Below, piece after piece: positions 11,301 through 21,624 of a DNA stretch of 64,000 nt. The notes under the pieces are model-generated. The model saw only the letters and a list, made by a program, of their open reading frames with translations. It ran no database searches and had not been told where the DNA came from. Numbering within the stretch: the stretch's first letter is position 1; each line of letters opens with the position of its first letter. The position numbers and the translations under genes were made by a program. Source of the stretch: Lucinisca nassula (Eukaryota; Mollusca; Bivalvia; Lucinida; Lucinidae); NCBI GenBank assembly GCA_963580285.1, contig CAUZLF010000731.1:62001-126000 (forward strand), given 5' to 3'.

Positions 11301-11822
11301 CGGTACAAAGACCACAGAGATGAAACACTGGTGAGGAATCGACAGTAAGAAACAACTGAAGTACTGGAGCAAAAGAAAACGAACAGTTAGACTCCGATTG
11401 ATCCGACAAGAGACAGAGCATCGGGCATCAACCAACGATATATAAAATTAAATTCTAATTCTCATTAAGCCAGTACGTTGGAACCGTCATAGAATCTGCG
11501 TCCTGACCCACCGGCGTGCAGTTAAAGAGTGAAGCAAAGTTGTCAATCGCGATCGGGTTATCTACCATGCATGCAGCCTGTCGTATATCATTTATGCTGT
11601 GCGTAATCATTTTATATCGAAGAGTGATTTTGTAATGAAGTAATTGCAGTAATATAGTTTGTTTGTATACTAAGTCACAGTAAAATGCGGGTTCCGATAG
11701 ACCTTGTTGCAGAAGAGATTTAAGTCCAACATTAAATTTTAAAATTATATCGGAATGACGTCTATAAAGTTTTGAAAATGCTTTGCGTAATTTATGATAC
11801 CGATAATCGTAATTAAGCTCTA
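11300..11822 (-). mobile_element. PLE 3' part (copy d)
   Basis: Minus-strand 3' UTR followed (rightwards) by the RT C-terminal end: the ACCCACCGGCGTGCAGTTAA region encodes the conserved NCTPVGQAS end, then sequence matching 36,960-37,090. It abuts copy e in opposite orientation at about 11,822. Decayed. Confidence 0.8.
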
Positions 11823-13310
11823 CAATGCATGCAGTCTGTCATATAACCAATCTTTTTATATTTATTGCAGATGGGTTTGTTTCCTGCAAAATGTATGACA
11901 AACGCGATGAATTTGATTTTGAGATTGTGAATTTACCTTTCTTAGATGTTGATGATCCTCGTGCGGCATCCCATGGCGTTGATATTTCGCAATTAATTCG
12001 ATTTGTCAGAACGTCTAGTCATGTAACTGACTTCAACACTCGTAATAAGTTGTTAACTGCTCAACTTCTTTATCAGGGTTATCGGTATCATAAAATACGC
12101 AAAGCATTTCCAAAGTTTTTAGACGTCATTCTGATTATACGATGCTACTCTTTGAACAAGGGGTAATTCTAAGCACGTTCTTCGTCCTCTCATCTATTCT
12201 GAAATTAATCACAAACGTCATTACATCCAAATATCATTCATTAATAAGGGTTTGGATTTTAAAGATTTACCTAGTGTCTTCCGGGACAGTTCGGTGATTT
12301 CATCCATTCCTGCTTATTTACAAAATACTGAAACACCCATAATTTGCTATAAATACAATAAACCTGTTAGATCTACCATATTTAATGTCAATAAACTAGT
12401 TTCTGATCTTGATATTGACACTAACACTCCTGATACCTGTGATTGTAAAAATTCAGGTTATTGCTATCCAGCTGCTGGTCATATTATTACTGACAATTTA
12501 AAAATTATTCCTGATTCTAAGATACGTAATATAAATTGCGAAAGGACCGAAATATCGATTTCCTTCTAAAATTGATTTCAATAAATGTAGAGAACGATGG
12601 TGTAAACGAGAGTATGTTCAGCATAAAGCTCATAAAGAATGGAAACTTAGCATTATGAAATTAGTGAACAAACGCATTTCTTTTGATTATCAAAATACGA
12701 ACTTATTACCTCCTAAACCTTAGTCGTCTTTACGTCACCTTAAACTAGGTTTTCAAGAATTCCATTCAAAAAGTTTGTTTTGGGTCCAGCAGATAGAGCC
12801 GCTTACATTGTGCTCTTGTTTGACGGCTTAACTATGTTAACACTCTTCAGCAAGAACTTGGTGGAACTAAGGCCTAAGAACTGCAGCCTTTAGCTGTAGA
12901 GAGGACTTTAGTTGATGACCATATATGTCATTCAGCCATCAAGTTCGCTGTCTGTGTTACAGAAAGCCAAGACAAGCTTCCAACGTTATATCGGTTACCT
13001 AAACTTCACGAAAGACATGCCAAGCACGTTTTATTGCAAATTCAAGCTCTTGCACAACAACTCTCTAAATTATTAAATTCATGTTTTATTGCCATCAAAA
13101 ACATGTGATAAAATATTGCGACAAAGTCTTCGAAAGATCAGGTAGAAATCAAAATTTTATACACGTCATTATGATTTAATTTCAAAATTCAATATTGAAC
13201 ATAAATCTCTCTTCTGCAACAAGGTCTATCGGAACCAGAATTTTATGGTGACTTGGTATATAAATTCAGAAAAATGTATAACCGCAATGACTCTATGTCA
13301 GTGTTAAAGG
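11823..13310 (+). mobile_element. PLE copy e, rearranged and decayed
   Basis: Plus-strand blocks are out of order: RT C-terminal sequence first (11,870-12,166), then the linker/N-terminal RT region (12,180-12,800, with CDCKNSGYC and KPVRSTIFN), then degraded RT sequence to 13,310. The TGA at 12,821-12,823 sits at the codon where copies a and j also have TGA. Many stops and indels. Permuted or inverted tandem insertions are known for PLEs. Confidence 0.8.
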
Positions 13311-13329
13311 TATTTAACTGCTCACATGG

Positions 13330-13870
13330 GAAATGTAGTTCATATTCATATATATATAACAGGTATGGGTCTACAGTTTTATTCAGCTACAACCACACCC
13401 ATGGCTATGGCCTCAAGGTCAAGGTCACAGACATAATAATTGTTAATGTCAAGTTATTTAAAAACCAATAAGATGGATTTTGTTCAAATTTCGTTTGATG
13501 TAAGATATAGGTCCAAAGTTATTTTAAGCTATACCCTCCTTGCCCATGATCTGAAGGTCAAGGTCATGGACTTAGAAATTTTAATGTTGACTTTTTAAGA
13601 GCACATATTTTCCAAACTATTTGACAGATTTGGTTCATATTTTATATGATGATAAGGTAAAGGTCCAAAATTTTATCCAGCACTTCCCCATCCATGCCAT
13701 GACCTCACAGTCAAGGCCACGGACTCCGAAATTCGCAAGATGTTTTAGATCCAATATTTTCCAAACTATAAAATGGACTAGGTTCATAGTTGGTATGATG
13801 ATAGATATAGGTCAAAAGTTTATAAATAGGCAATACCTCCACCTATGCCAATGACACCAGACACACTTTC
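13330..13870. repeat. Degenerate tandem repeat, about 150 bp, 3 units
   Basis: AAGGTCAAGGTCA-like blocks occur near 13,412, 13,554 and 13,707, each followed by similar AT-rich sequence with TTCCAAACTAT. Non-coding. Confidence 0.6.
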
Positions 13871-14560
13871 CCAGGTGAGCTTTGCTGTCTAATGACAGCT
13901 CTCGTTTTGAGATTATGTCGGGTTGTGAATATTATGTTCTGTCTACAGAGGACCCACGCTAAAGCGACAGTAGTTGTTCCCTATTATTGTGCCGTTATAA
14001 TGAATTTGCCGTTATAAAGAATCCCAGTTGGTTATAAAGATCTTTTCCGCAGCATTACTATAAGAAACAAATGTGTTTGAATCGCGTCGATGAGGCAATT
14101 CTAACAAAAGTCTATAACAATTGTTTCTTGGAGTATTAAATTACAAGAATCTTTCATGGCTATGGATTCGATTTTTGACTTTCCAACCCGAGGGAAGCCT
14201 CAATCCGCTCGGAATCGAAGCTAAACCTTGAGCTAAGAATTCGTTGCATTGGAATTGTAGTTATAACGAGTTTTGCCTTAAAAACGAATGTCATTATAAC
14301 GCGATCCTCTGTATTTCTATAAATAAATATTCCTTGTCTTAATTAATGACATGTATATGTTCGGTATTGTAGGTCTAATGCACTTTACATATACAGTAAA
14401 ATTCCGATGTAACGACCACCTTTGAACAGTCCCAAACATGGTCTCTGACAAGAGGATCCTGTATACAGAAAATACAAAGAGAGAAAAACTACAACCTACT
14501 AAATAAGCTTTTTATAGCAGAATTAGTCTCAATTTTAGGTGGTCTTAATGGCGGAATTCC
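13871..14560. other. Non-coding interval
   Basis: AT-rich with several GTTATAA/CGTTATAA words but no supported gene or repeat boundary. Confidence 0.5.
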
Positions 14561-14639
14561 AATGTATCAGGCTAAGGGGATCTTAAACAATTTATATCAG
14601 AATAATGGCCAAAGTAAATTTAAAAATACAGAAAAGATT

Positions 14640-15190
14640 CTGCCTGACTGTCATAAGGATGCAACTAATGGTGGAGATGGGTTTGATGGTGGTGGACGTT
14701 ATTGTGGTGGCGAAGGAGACTATGGCGGTGGCGGTTGTGATGATGATCATCATAAAAAAGTCAATGATGATGATAATGATGATTATTATGATGATAGTGA
14801 TGTAAGTAGCTGTAGTGGTAGTGGTGACGTTGGTAGTGGTTTTGGTTCCTGGGATGATGATAATAATGATGGTGATGATGACGGTGGTGGTTGTTTTTGT
14901 GGATATCGTGACGGTGATAATACTGTTATTGAGGATGATGAAGATAATGATGATGGAAGTATTGGAGGTTGTGGTGGTGGTAATGATGGTGTGGCGGCGG
15001 TAGCAGATGCTGCTGGCTGTGGTAATGATGCTTATGGTTACGATGATGGTGATGATTATCATGATGATGGTGGTTGTAGCAGTGGTTGTGAAGGTGGTGG
15101 TGATGTTTGTTGTGCCGAATACGGTAATGATGATGGTGATGATGATGGTGGTGGTGGTGGTAGTGCTGCGGATATAGTGATGGTGGTGAG
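14640..15190. repeat. Degenerate GAT/GGT triplet repeat
   Basis: More than 500 bp of imperfect GAT, GGT and GAC triplets. All three plus frames and the minus frames are long and open because the repeat lacks stops, giving Asp/Gly-rich, Met/Val-rich or His-rich translations. I treat it as a microsatellite, not a gene. Confidence 0.85.
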
Positions 15191-15848
15191 AATGATAATG
15201 ATAATAAAGTTTTAATTATCATTTCACTGCTGAACTTAGGAAATAAATTTGCACGATAATTATCCTATATACCATGAACTTATATTACAACCTGATGAGT
15301 ATATTTAACAACAACTCAGGTATAGTAACTAGTCTGTGTCAAGCACAGTAATGCCTTACCGAATGGTAGCAGGGACGGCTTCGGTTTGAACATACAAACC
15401 ACTAGCTCTTTGTCTGAAACTTCCGTTAGAATACCTCATTACCTAGCTGAGCAGTGGGTGAATCGCCAGCTATTCTCATGTTCTATCATGACACTAAATA
15501 TAAAGAATGTATGTCGTTGATGATTTCGTGTTTAATGACGCGTCAACCCTATGCATGTCGATTTAGACACATTGTAAATAAAAACGGGTTGGCACATGAC
15601 AAAATGTATCTTAGCATTCTCCGGTTTGTTCTTCGCTAGAACAATGTCTTTTTCTTATTAAGCTACTCCAATGTCTCATCCAGATGTCTGCGAGGAGCAA
15701 AGGCTCTGACAAGACTGCGCTTTTGCGCATGCTCGCCTGTGTATTTGCTAATTAATGTCCGTTTGTCCCATGAACTGGCTCAAGCACAACTATTTGCTGA
15801 GCATACTGCATAAAGCTGTTTCAGTCTCATCACATTCACGTTATTAAG
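15191..15848. other. Upstream region of the GMC gene
   Basis: No ORF or repeat is supported here. It would contain the promoter and 5' UTR of the gene starting at 15,849, but no clear TATA box is placed. Confidence 0.45.
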
Positions 15849-17660
15849 ATGGGGATGTTTAGCAACGCTGTTATTGTTACAATTGTGGCATTACTTGTGG
15901 CTTATTACACTGGAAACGGGCCATTCAAAACGTTGTCTATACTAACGGATGTTCTTGAAGACGAATACGACTATATTGTTGTAGGTGCTGGTTCTGCTGG
16001 TTCCGTCGTCGCTTCAAGGCTGTCGGAAGATAAAGATAAGAAGGTACTGCTTCTTGAAGCCGGGGGCCATTATGACGAAGATCCTCGTCTTCATATTCCG
16101 GTGCATTTCTTTAGTTTGTTACATGGTGCGCATGACTGGGAATACTACACAGAACCCCAGAAAGAGTCTTGTCTAGGACTTAAAGATTATCGAAGTTTCT
16201 GGCCTCGTGGGAAAGTTCTAGGAGGTAGTGGTATGTTGAATGGTATGCAGTATACAAGGGGGTCTAAATATGAGTACGACGAGTGGGCAAAAAATGGATG
16301 TACCGGGTGGAGTTATAAAGATGTCCTCCCGTACTTCCTGAAATCAGAGGACATTCAGATTGATGAACTAAAGTCGTCCAAATACCACTCCTCGGGTGGT
16401 CCTATCGCGGTTAGCAGTGGCAAAACAACACCCTTGGCGGACCTGTACATAAAAGCCGGAAAGGAGGCTGGGTATGACGTTACTGATTATAACGGAGAAG
16501 ATCAGGAGGGGTTTAATTACTTTCAAGCTACAGTTCGAAATGGTGTACGGAGTAGTACAAGTGTTGAATATCTAGGGAATACCGCAGGAAGAACAAATCT
16601 GCATATTGCAGTGAACAGTATGGTGACTAAAGTTGAAATAGAGAATAAAAGAGCTGTCGGTGTATACACAATTAGAGACAACAGGAAACGTTTCATTAAG
16701 GCCAGAAATGAGGTGATACTGTCAGCCGGGGCAATAAACTCTCCACAGCTTCTTATGCTTAGTGGGATAGGACCGAGGCGCCATCTGGAGAGTCTTGGAA
16801 TAGACGTTAAAGCTGACTTGCCTGTGGGTGAAAACTTACAAGATCATCAGACGGTAATAATGTTCTCTAAGATAAATTCTCCAATAAGTCTAACTAGCAG
16901 TTTGCTTGAAAACTGGTGGACAAAACTTCAGTATAAATTGTTCGGTGCGGGTCCACTAGGTAAGTCCTCTTTAGATGGAAGCGGATTTTTCTATGCCAGC
17001 GAGGCTAGGAGAGGAAATTCCTACGCCGACATTCAGTTTATCTTCATAAGCAACTTGCCCGATACTAATTTCTTCAGCTTTAAAGACGAGGTTGTCAAGG
17101 AACAAATGGCGAAAGGTCCTAACGACGACGGTTTTATTACAGCAGTAATTGTCACTCATCCAAAAAGTAAAGGTACGATAACTCTTAAAAGCGCAGATCC
17201 GTATGATTACCCGGCTATTGACCCCAAGTATTTAACAGATGAAAGGGACGTTAAAGAATTTATCGCCGGTCTTAGAATTTGGGAGAAATTCATAGAAACG
17301 CCAACTATGCAAAGTCTAGGCGCTAAAGTAGAGCATGGGAAAATCTCGTTCTGTTCTAAACATGAGTTCCGGTCCGATGCATACTGGGAGTGCGTAACAC
17401 GGCATCTTGCTGTAACAGTCTACCATCACAGTGGAACTTGCAAAATGGGAGGTAAAACTGACCCGACAGCTGTAGTGGACCCCCAGCTTAGAGTCAAGGG
17501 CATCAAAGGGCTTCGAGTTGTGGACGCGTCAGTGTTTCCAAACGTAACCTCAGGAAATACTAACGCGCCGACGATAATGGTCGCGGAAAAAATATCAGAC
17601 GTTATTCGGGGAATCGACAGTGTAAAAGACATCAGAAACAGGCTTAAGAATGTGGAATAA
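15849..17660 (+). CDS. GMC-family FAD-dependent oxidoreductase (choline/glucose dehydrogenase-like)
   Basis: An intact single-exon ORF of 603 aa, the usual size for this family. Residues 7-22 form a hydrophobic signal peptide or anchor. The FAD-binding GAGSAGS motif is at about 46-52, with LLLEAGG at 67-73. The first GMC signature is at 120-131 (RGKVLGGSGMLN) and the second at 292-308 (SAGAINSPQLLMLSGIG). The catalytic region YHHSGTCKMG is at 525-534, with the usual Pro after the first His replaced by His, and SGNTNAP at 568-574 supplies the partner Asn. The enzyme should oxidise an alcohol or sugar using FAD; the substrate cannot be told. AATAAA overlaps the stop codon. No intron is visible, so a retrocopy is possible. 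A decayed partial relative lies at 6370-7475. Confidence 0.95.
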   Translation: MGMFSNAVIVTIVALLVAYYTGNGPFKTLSILTDVLEDEYDYIVVGAGSAGSVVASRLSEDKDKKVLLLEAGGHYDEDPRLHIPVHFFSLLHGAHDWEYYTEPQKESCLGLKDYRSFWPRGKVLGGSGMLNGMQYTRGSKYEYDEWAKNGCTGWSYKDVLPYFLKSEDIQIDELKSSKYHSSGGPIAVSSGKTTPLADLYIKAGKEAGYDVTDYNGEDQEGFNYFQATVRNGVRSSTSVEYLGNTAGRTNLHIAVNSMVTKVEIENKRAVGVYTIRDNRKRFIKARNEVILSAGAINSPQLLMLSGIGPRRHLESLGIDVKADLPVGENLQDHQTVIMFSKINSPISLTSSLLENWWTKLQYKLFGAGPLGKSSLDGSGFFYASEARRGNSYADIQFIFISNLPDTNFFSFKDEVVKEQMAKGPNDDGFITAVIVTHPKSKGTITLKSADPYDYPAIDPKYLTDERDVKEFIAGLRIWEKFIETPTMQSLGAKVEHGKISFCSKHEFRSDAYWECVTRHLAVTVYHHSGTCKMGGKTDPTAVVDPQLRVKGIKGLRVVDASVFPNVTSGNTNAPTIMVAEKISDVIRGIDSVKDIRNRLKNVE

Positions 17661-17689
17661 AAAGTTTGCTGCTGACGGAAATGCATGCA

Positions 17690-18000
17690 TCTTTAGGGGA
17701 GGTAACTTGCACTAACTATTTTGCTTCACTTTGTAAGAACTGGCAGCCCTGGCCGGTCGACTGTCTCTCAGTTTAGGCTGAGAAAATGACCAAGCAAAGC
17801 AAACTTTAACCTTATAACTTCTGTTTTTGTGTGTGATTTTTTAGCAAACAATGTATACCAATCTATCTTTGCAAGAGTCACATTTTACATGACTTCCTGT
17901 TCAATTTTCCTTCTATATGAAGCCTTTAAAAAAGGATCTGCCCTGAAATGAAAATATATGCTCCAAAGTGCAAGTTCTTTTCTTAAAATGTGAACACCTA
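17690..18000. other. Non-coding 3' flank
   Basis: Downstream of the GMC gene; it shares GCATCTTTAGGGGAGGTAA with the flank of the pseudogene. No gene seen. Confidence 0.45.
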
Positions 18001-18285
18001 TTGATGATCTCCCAACCTACGGGACTTGGAAAAACGGATTGGGCTGCATGACCACGGACCTGCTTCCGCACAGAGCTGAAACCGACCGAATTTGAGTACT
18101 GGTAAAGCGCTTATATCTAAAATGATTCGAGTCGGACCGCTCCTTAAACCCTAGCGGTTACTATTTGCGAAAGGGCTTGAGATTTCAATTCATCTTAATG
18201 CCGGGTAAAAGTCACACAAAAGCAACATCTCCAAAATAACCTAAATAGTGTTGACGGGGACATAAAACCTCAATTCAAACAAACA
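18000..18285 (-). repeat. SINE-like dispersed repeat (family V)
   Basis: The minus strand has the family landmarks in order: GTTGACGGGGACATAAAACC, TTTGGAGATGTTGC, then TCAAGCCCTT, a GTCCGACTCG-like block, AAGCGCTTTACCAGTACTC and AGCTCTGTGCGGAAGC. Other copies lie at 20,490, 32,053, 51,925, 61,080 and 61,366. Confidence 0.7.
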
Positions 18286-18984
18286 AAGACGCCTATTGAT
18301 AGTGGTACAAAGATAGTAAACCCATTCACCTTAAAAGAATATAACACCACTTGAGCCACATCCTGCAATGTGTATTTAACCCGTTGCATGCGGGAATCCC
18401 CTAAAGAGGTATCTTTGCAAACTGTGCAGACCCAGATCAGACGCCGCAAAAAGCTTCCTCTGATCAGGACCTGCACTATTGCGCACTATTAGCAAACAGA
18501 ATTTTCCATCCAAAATATGATAAGAACGAAAAGAAATAGCTCTGACACCCCTCAAATAACAAATGGACTTGTTCAACATTTTAGCAATGTAAGAGTCCGC
18601 TAGGGTACAATGGGTACAGACGAACGACCAGCAAAAGCTAAGATTGCCCTGCGCAATGCGCAGGACCATCTTAGCCTTTTCTGTCCCAGAAAAGTTTTAA
18701 TATGCCTTAATCTAACTTTATCTATGGGTTAATAGTGCCCTAGGAGTATTTGATTGCACAGTTTCACAAGCTGATCTCTGCAGTCAACGTGTGAGGACCG
18801 CGAAGACATGTTTTCTTATGGAGCGGCTTTCGTAAAGTGCATTTGTAAAGAAACTGATACTACGCTGTATATCTTAAAGAATTATATAATATAGACAGAG
18901 TATGACATGTATAATATTAACTGTGTATATGTTATAAGTTTATTTACGTATGTTGTATATAACACTTACTATCTTGTTTTTTGT
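18286..18984. other. Non-coding interval
   Basis: No supported gene. A CAGACCCAGATCAGACGC word at about 18,428 resembles a motif within the Polinton inverted repeats (see findings). Confidence 0.45.
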
Positions 18985-19100
18985 TTTTGTTTGTTATCTG
19001 TTTGGTTTTACGGCCCTTTCAGTATTATATCAGTCATATCGAGCCGATCGTTAGTCAGAGGTGGGCAAAAGTCGGAGTACCCGAAACGAAAAAAAAAAAA
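18985..19100 (-). repeat. tRNA-derived SINE, 3' fragment
   Basis: GGTTTTACGGCCCTTTCAG, TCATATCGAGCCGATCGTTA and GGTGGGCAAAAGTCGGAGTA are the reverse complement of the SINE at 58,015-58,206. A short A run follows. Confidence 0.75.
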
Positions 19101-19127
19101 AAAAACACCTCACATCCCTTTGTTCGG

Positions 19128-19266
19128 AGGGGGATGTGCTGTGTTTGCCGGGACTTGTCCATCATCAGTTTCGGTTTCAGAACTTTGGGGTTGAGACACA
19201 CTGATGAAGATTAAATATCAGAAAGGCCTCTGTGTTACTAAATTTGGTATAGTTACGCTTTAATTG
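19128..19266. repeat. Direct repeat, first copy
   Basis: The block TGTTTGCCGGGACTTGTCCA...GGTATAGTTACG recurs almost unchanged at 20,210-20,345, with a PLE fragment between the two copies. Confidence 0.8.
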
Positions 19267-19452
19267 CAACCACTTGGTCGGTATCTCTGCTGGTGGATGA
19301 TTCGTTCGTCCCCGAGGGTATCATCAGCTCAGTATCGGTTCCTCAGTGCTGAGGTTGATACTGCGGTGTTGACGTCAGTACTCAGGTACTGATTTAAATA
19401 ATTATATTATATCTTTATATTTTGCAGCATAAAATTCTAATTTTTCTAAAAC

Positions 19453-19972
19453 TAAGTAGAAGTAAAACAAAGATCAGGAATCGATACAATTAACTTACTC
19501 CACCCATCAAATACACCAAAGGGAAAGAAACACAAACATTAAGCGACCAGACCATAATGAAAACCTAAACAAAGGAAGGCCATACGGACAGTTACTTTCC
19601 CACAAAATGGCCATATGGCCATCCAAAATAAAAAGATACAAGTGATACACACAGTAAGTAACAAACAACATAAATAAATAAATCGCCACAGAAGAACCGC
19701 CTTGGAACGGTCAGTGGAAAGATTTCCACGGGGGGGGGGGGGGGGGGGGCTTAAATCGATTTTACGTTGCCACAATCCTCGCCCTTACTTCTGTCGCGAT
19801 TTAGACAAATAATTTGTTCAGTCCGCATGAAGGCCTCCTAACTCATCAGTGCAACATCTCCGTGAACACAAATAATCAGAGAACCACAGAGGTGAGACAA
19901 CGGTGAGGACTCGACAGCAAGAAACCACTGAAATGCTGGAGCAAAAGAAAACCAACAGTTAGACTCCGACTT
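19453..19972 (-). mobile_element. PLE 3'-UTR fragment (copy f)
   Basis: Minus-strand 3' UTR only, from the terminal TTTTACTTCTAC (19,453) up to AGTCTAACTGTTGG, with no RT coding left. It contains 20 consecutive G at 19,730-19,749 where copies g and j have six. Confidence 0.85.
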
Positions 19973-20209
19973 GTCAGGTGAGACATGTATCTTAGCGGAT
20001 TTGGTTGCAACTTTTGTTATATTTTAGAATTTTGCAAGTCTCGCTACTTTGGGCATCTCCTTCCTGATGCCCGAGACGTCCGTGGAGTGTGAGTCATGTT
20101 TGCTGATGTTGGCTCGGTTTGGGACGCCTATTAGTCCTGATGTAGGCGTCTCTTGCCTGATGCCTCACGTCTCATGATCTACGTCGGTCGGTGTGTGCTC
20201 TGAGGGGGG

Positions 20210-20345
20210 TGTGATGTGTTTGCCGGGACTTGTCCATCATCCGTTTCGGTTTCAGAACTTTGGGGTTGAGACACACTGATGAAGATTAAATATCAGAAAG
20301 GCCTCTGTGTCAATAAATTTGGTATAGTTACGCCTTAATTGCAAA
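20210..20345. repeat. Direct repeat, second copy
   Basis: Same block as 19,128-19,266, differing at a few positions. Confidence 0.8.
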
Positions 20346-20489
20346 CACCACGTTGAAGTCCAACGAGTAACCCGAGCCTGGTCCGCAACACAGCGATGAG
20401 AAACCTGATCGCTCTTATCCACTAGGCCAGAAGGCCGTTACAACTGACTATCTATATCTAACTTATTCAGCACCGAACGATTGATTTAC

Positions 20490-20765
20490 TTGATTTGAGG
20501 TTTAACGTCCCCGTCAACACTGTATAGGTCATTTTGAGACGTTGCTTCAAATTTTATGTGATCTTTACCAGACATTGAAATGACATGACACCTCAAACCC
20601 TGTCGCCCAATGAAACCGATAGGGTTTATAAGCATGGGCGGTCCAACTCGCACAGCTTTGCCTGCGTAGGCTTTGATACTCTAAGCTGTTTACCAGTACA
20701 CGTGTGTGGTCGGTTTCAGCTCTGTGTGGAAGCATCATGCAGCCCATCTATTTCTTCAAGCCCCG
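20490..20765 (+). repeat. SINE-like dispersed repeat (family V)
   Basis: Plus-strand copy: CCCCGTCAACACTGTATAGG, CATTTTGAGACGTTGCTTC, GTTTATAAGCATGGGCGGTC, CAGTACACGTGTGTGGTCGG and AGCTCTGTGTGGAAGCATCA. Its 3' part is also present at 55,655-55,745 as part of a larger duplicated repeat. Confidence 0.75.
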
Positions 20766-21368
20766 ATGGGCCGAAGTACCGAACGAGCAAATGAATGAAA
20801 GAACAAACGAACGAACGTGCGAACAAACAACAATATGTAAGTAGCTCTCTATCTAAATAAATAAACGGGCCTCCGTGGCCTAGTGGATAATAGCGCTGAC
20901 TCTTAAACACATTAGGTCTCTGTTTCATATGGGTTTACGGCGTCCCGCAAATCCGCATGCTGACAAGACGACCGGGGTTGATCTCTGACAGGTGAACGGG
21001 CAACCGTGGGGTAAGGCACAAGACAGATGTTATATACAAGACATAAATAATTAACAGTAACTATATACAATAATACCAACTCTAAACACTACATTTATTT
21101 GCTTCTGTAATCATTTCACGGCGCACGCCCCGAAGGCAAAACTACGTTAAAGTGCTCGGGAAAGTGATTTTAAAATTATATAGAAGCAAATAACAAAATG
21201 AACCACCATCCCCAACAAAAAGAACTGGCCGGCAAAAAAATATAAGTCCACTTGGCGTGGACTATATCGACGCACTGGTGTACCCGGGATTTCACATGAA
21301 GAATCACTCTTCTTATCGCAAGTCAGGGTCTTAACTCCTGGTCATTGCCTTCACTTCCATTTTATTTA
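20660..21368. repeat. Dispersed repeat H, left part (host of the LINE)
   Basis: Matches 55,655-56,331 almost throughout, including the AACGAACGAACG run and a tRNA-like stretch CCGTGGCCTAGTGGATAA (about 20,872). The match is cut at 21,368 by the LINE and resumes at 26,820, where the paralogue at 56,319-56,340 is uninterrupted. Confidence 0.85.
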
Positions 21369-21624
21369 CCTTTTTCTTTCTCTTCCTTGTCTTTTGTATC
21401 AAGCTGAATACACACCGTTTGCTCATAAAGTCTTTTCACAACCTTTCCATTTCTAGAAGGCGGCGGCTAAACGGACCAATCGTGCAGCTTTTTGCTCGTA
21501 CGAGTATATCTTCTGTGTATCTCTAACACTTGTGAGGTAGGAAACCCACTCACTGAAAGTGTTCCCTTGTAGGGCTCCACGGTGGGCGGAGAACACAGAA
21601 GATGAAACAAGAAAAACTTTAATC

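Noticed and set aside
14562..15215. 217 aa Asp/Gly-rich ORF and overlapping Met/Val- and His-rich ORFs
   Set aside because: All come from an imperfect GAT/GGT repeat that lacks stops in several frames; no domain, no bounded start context.
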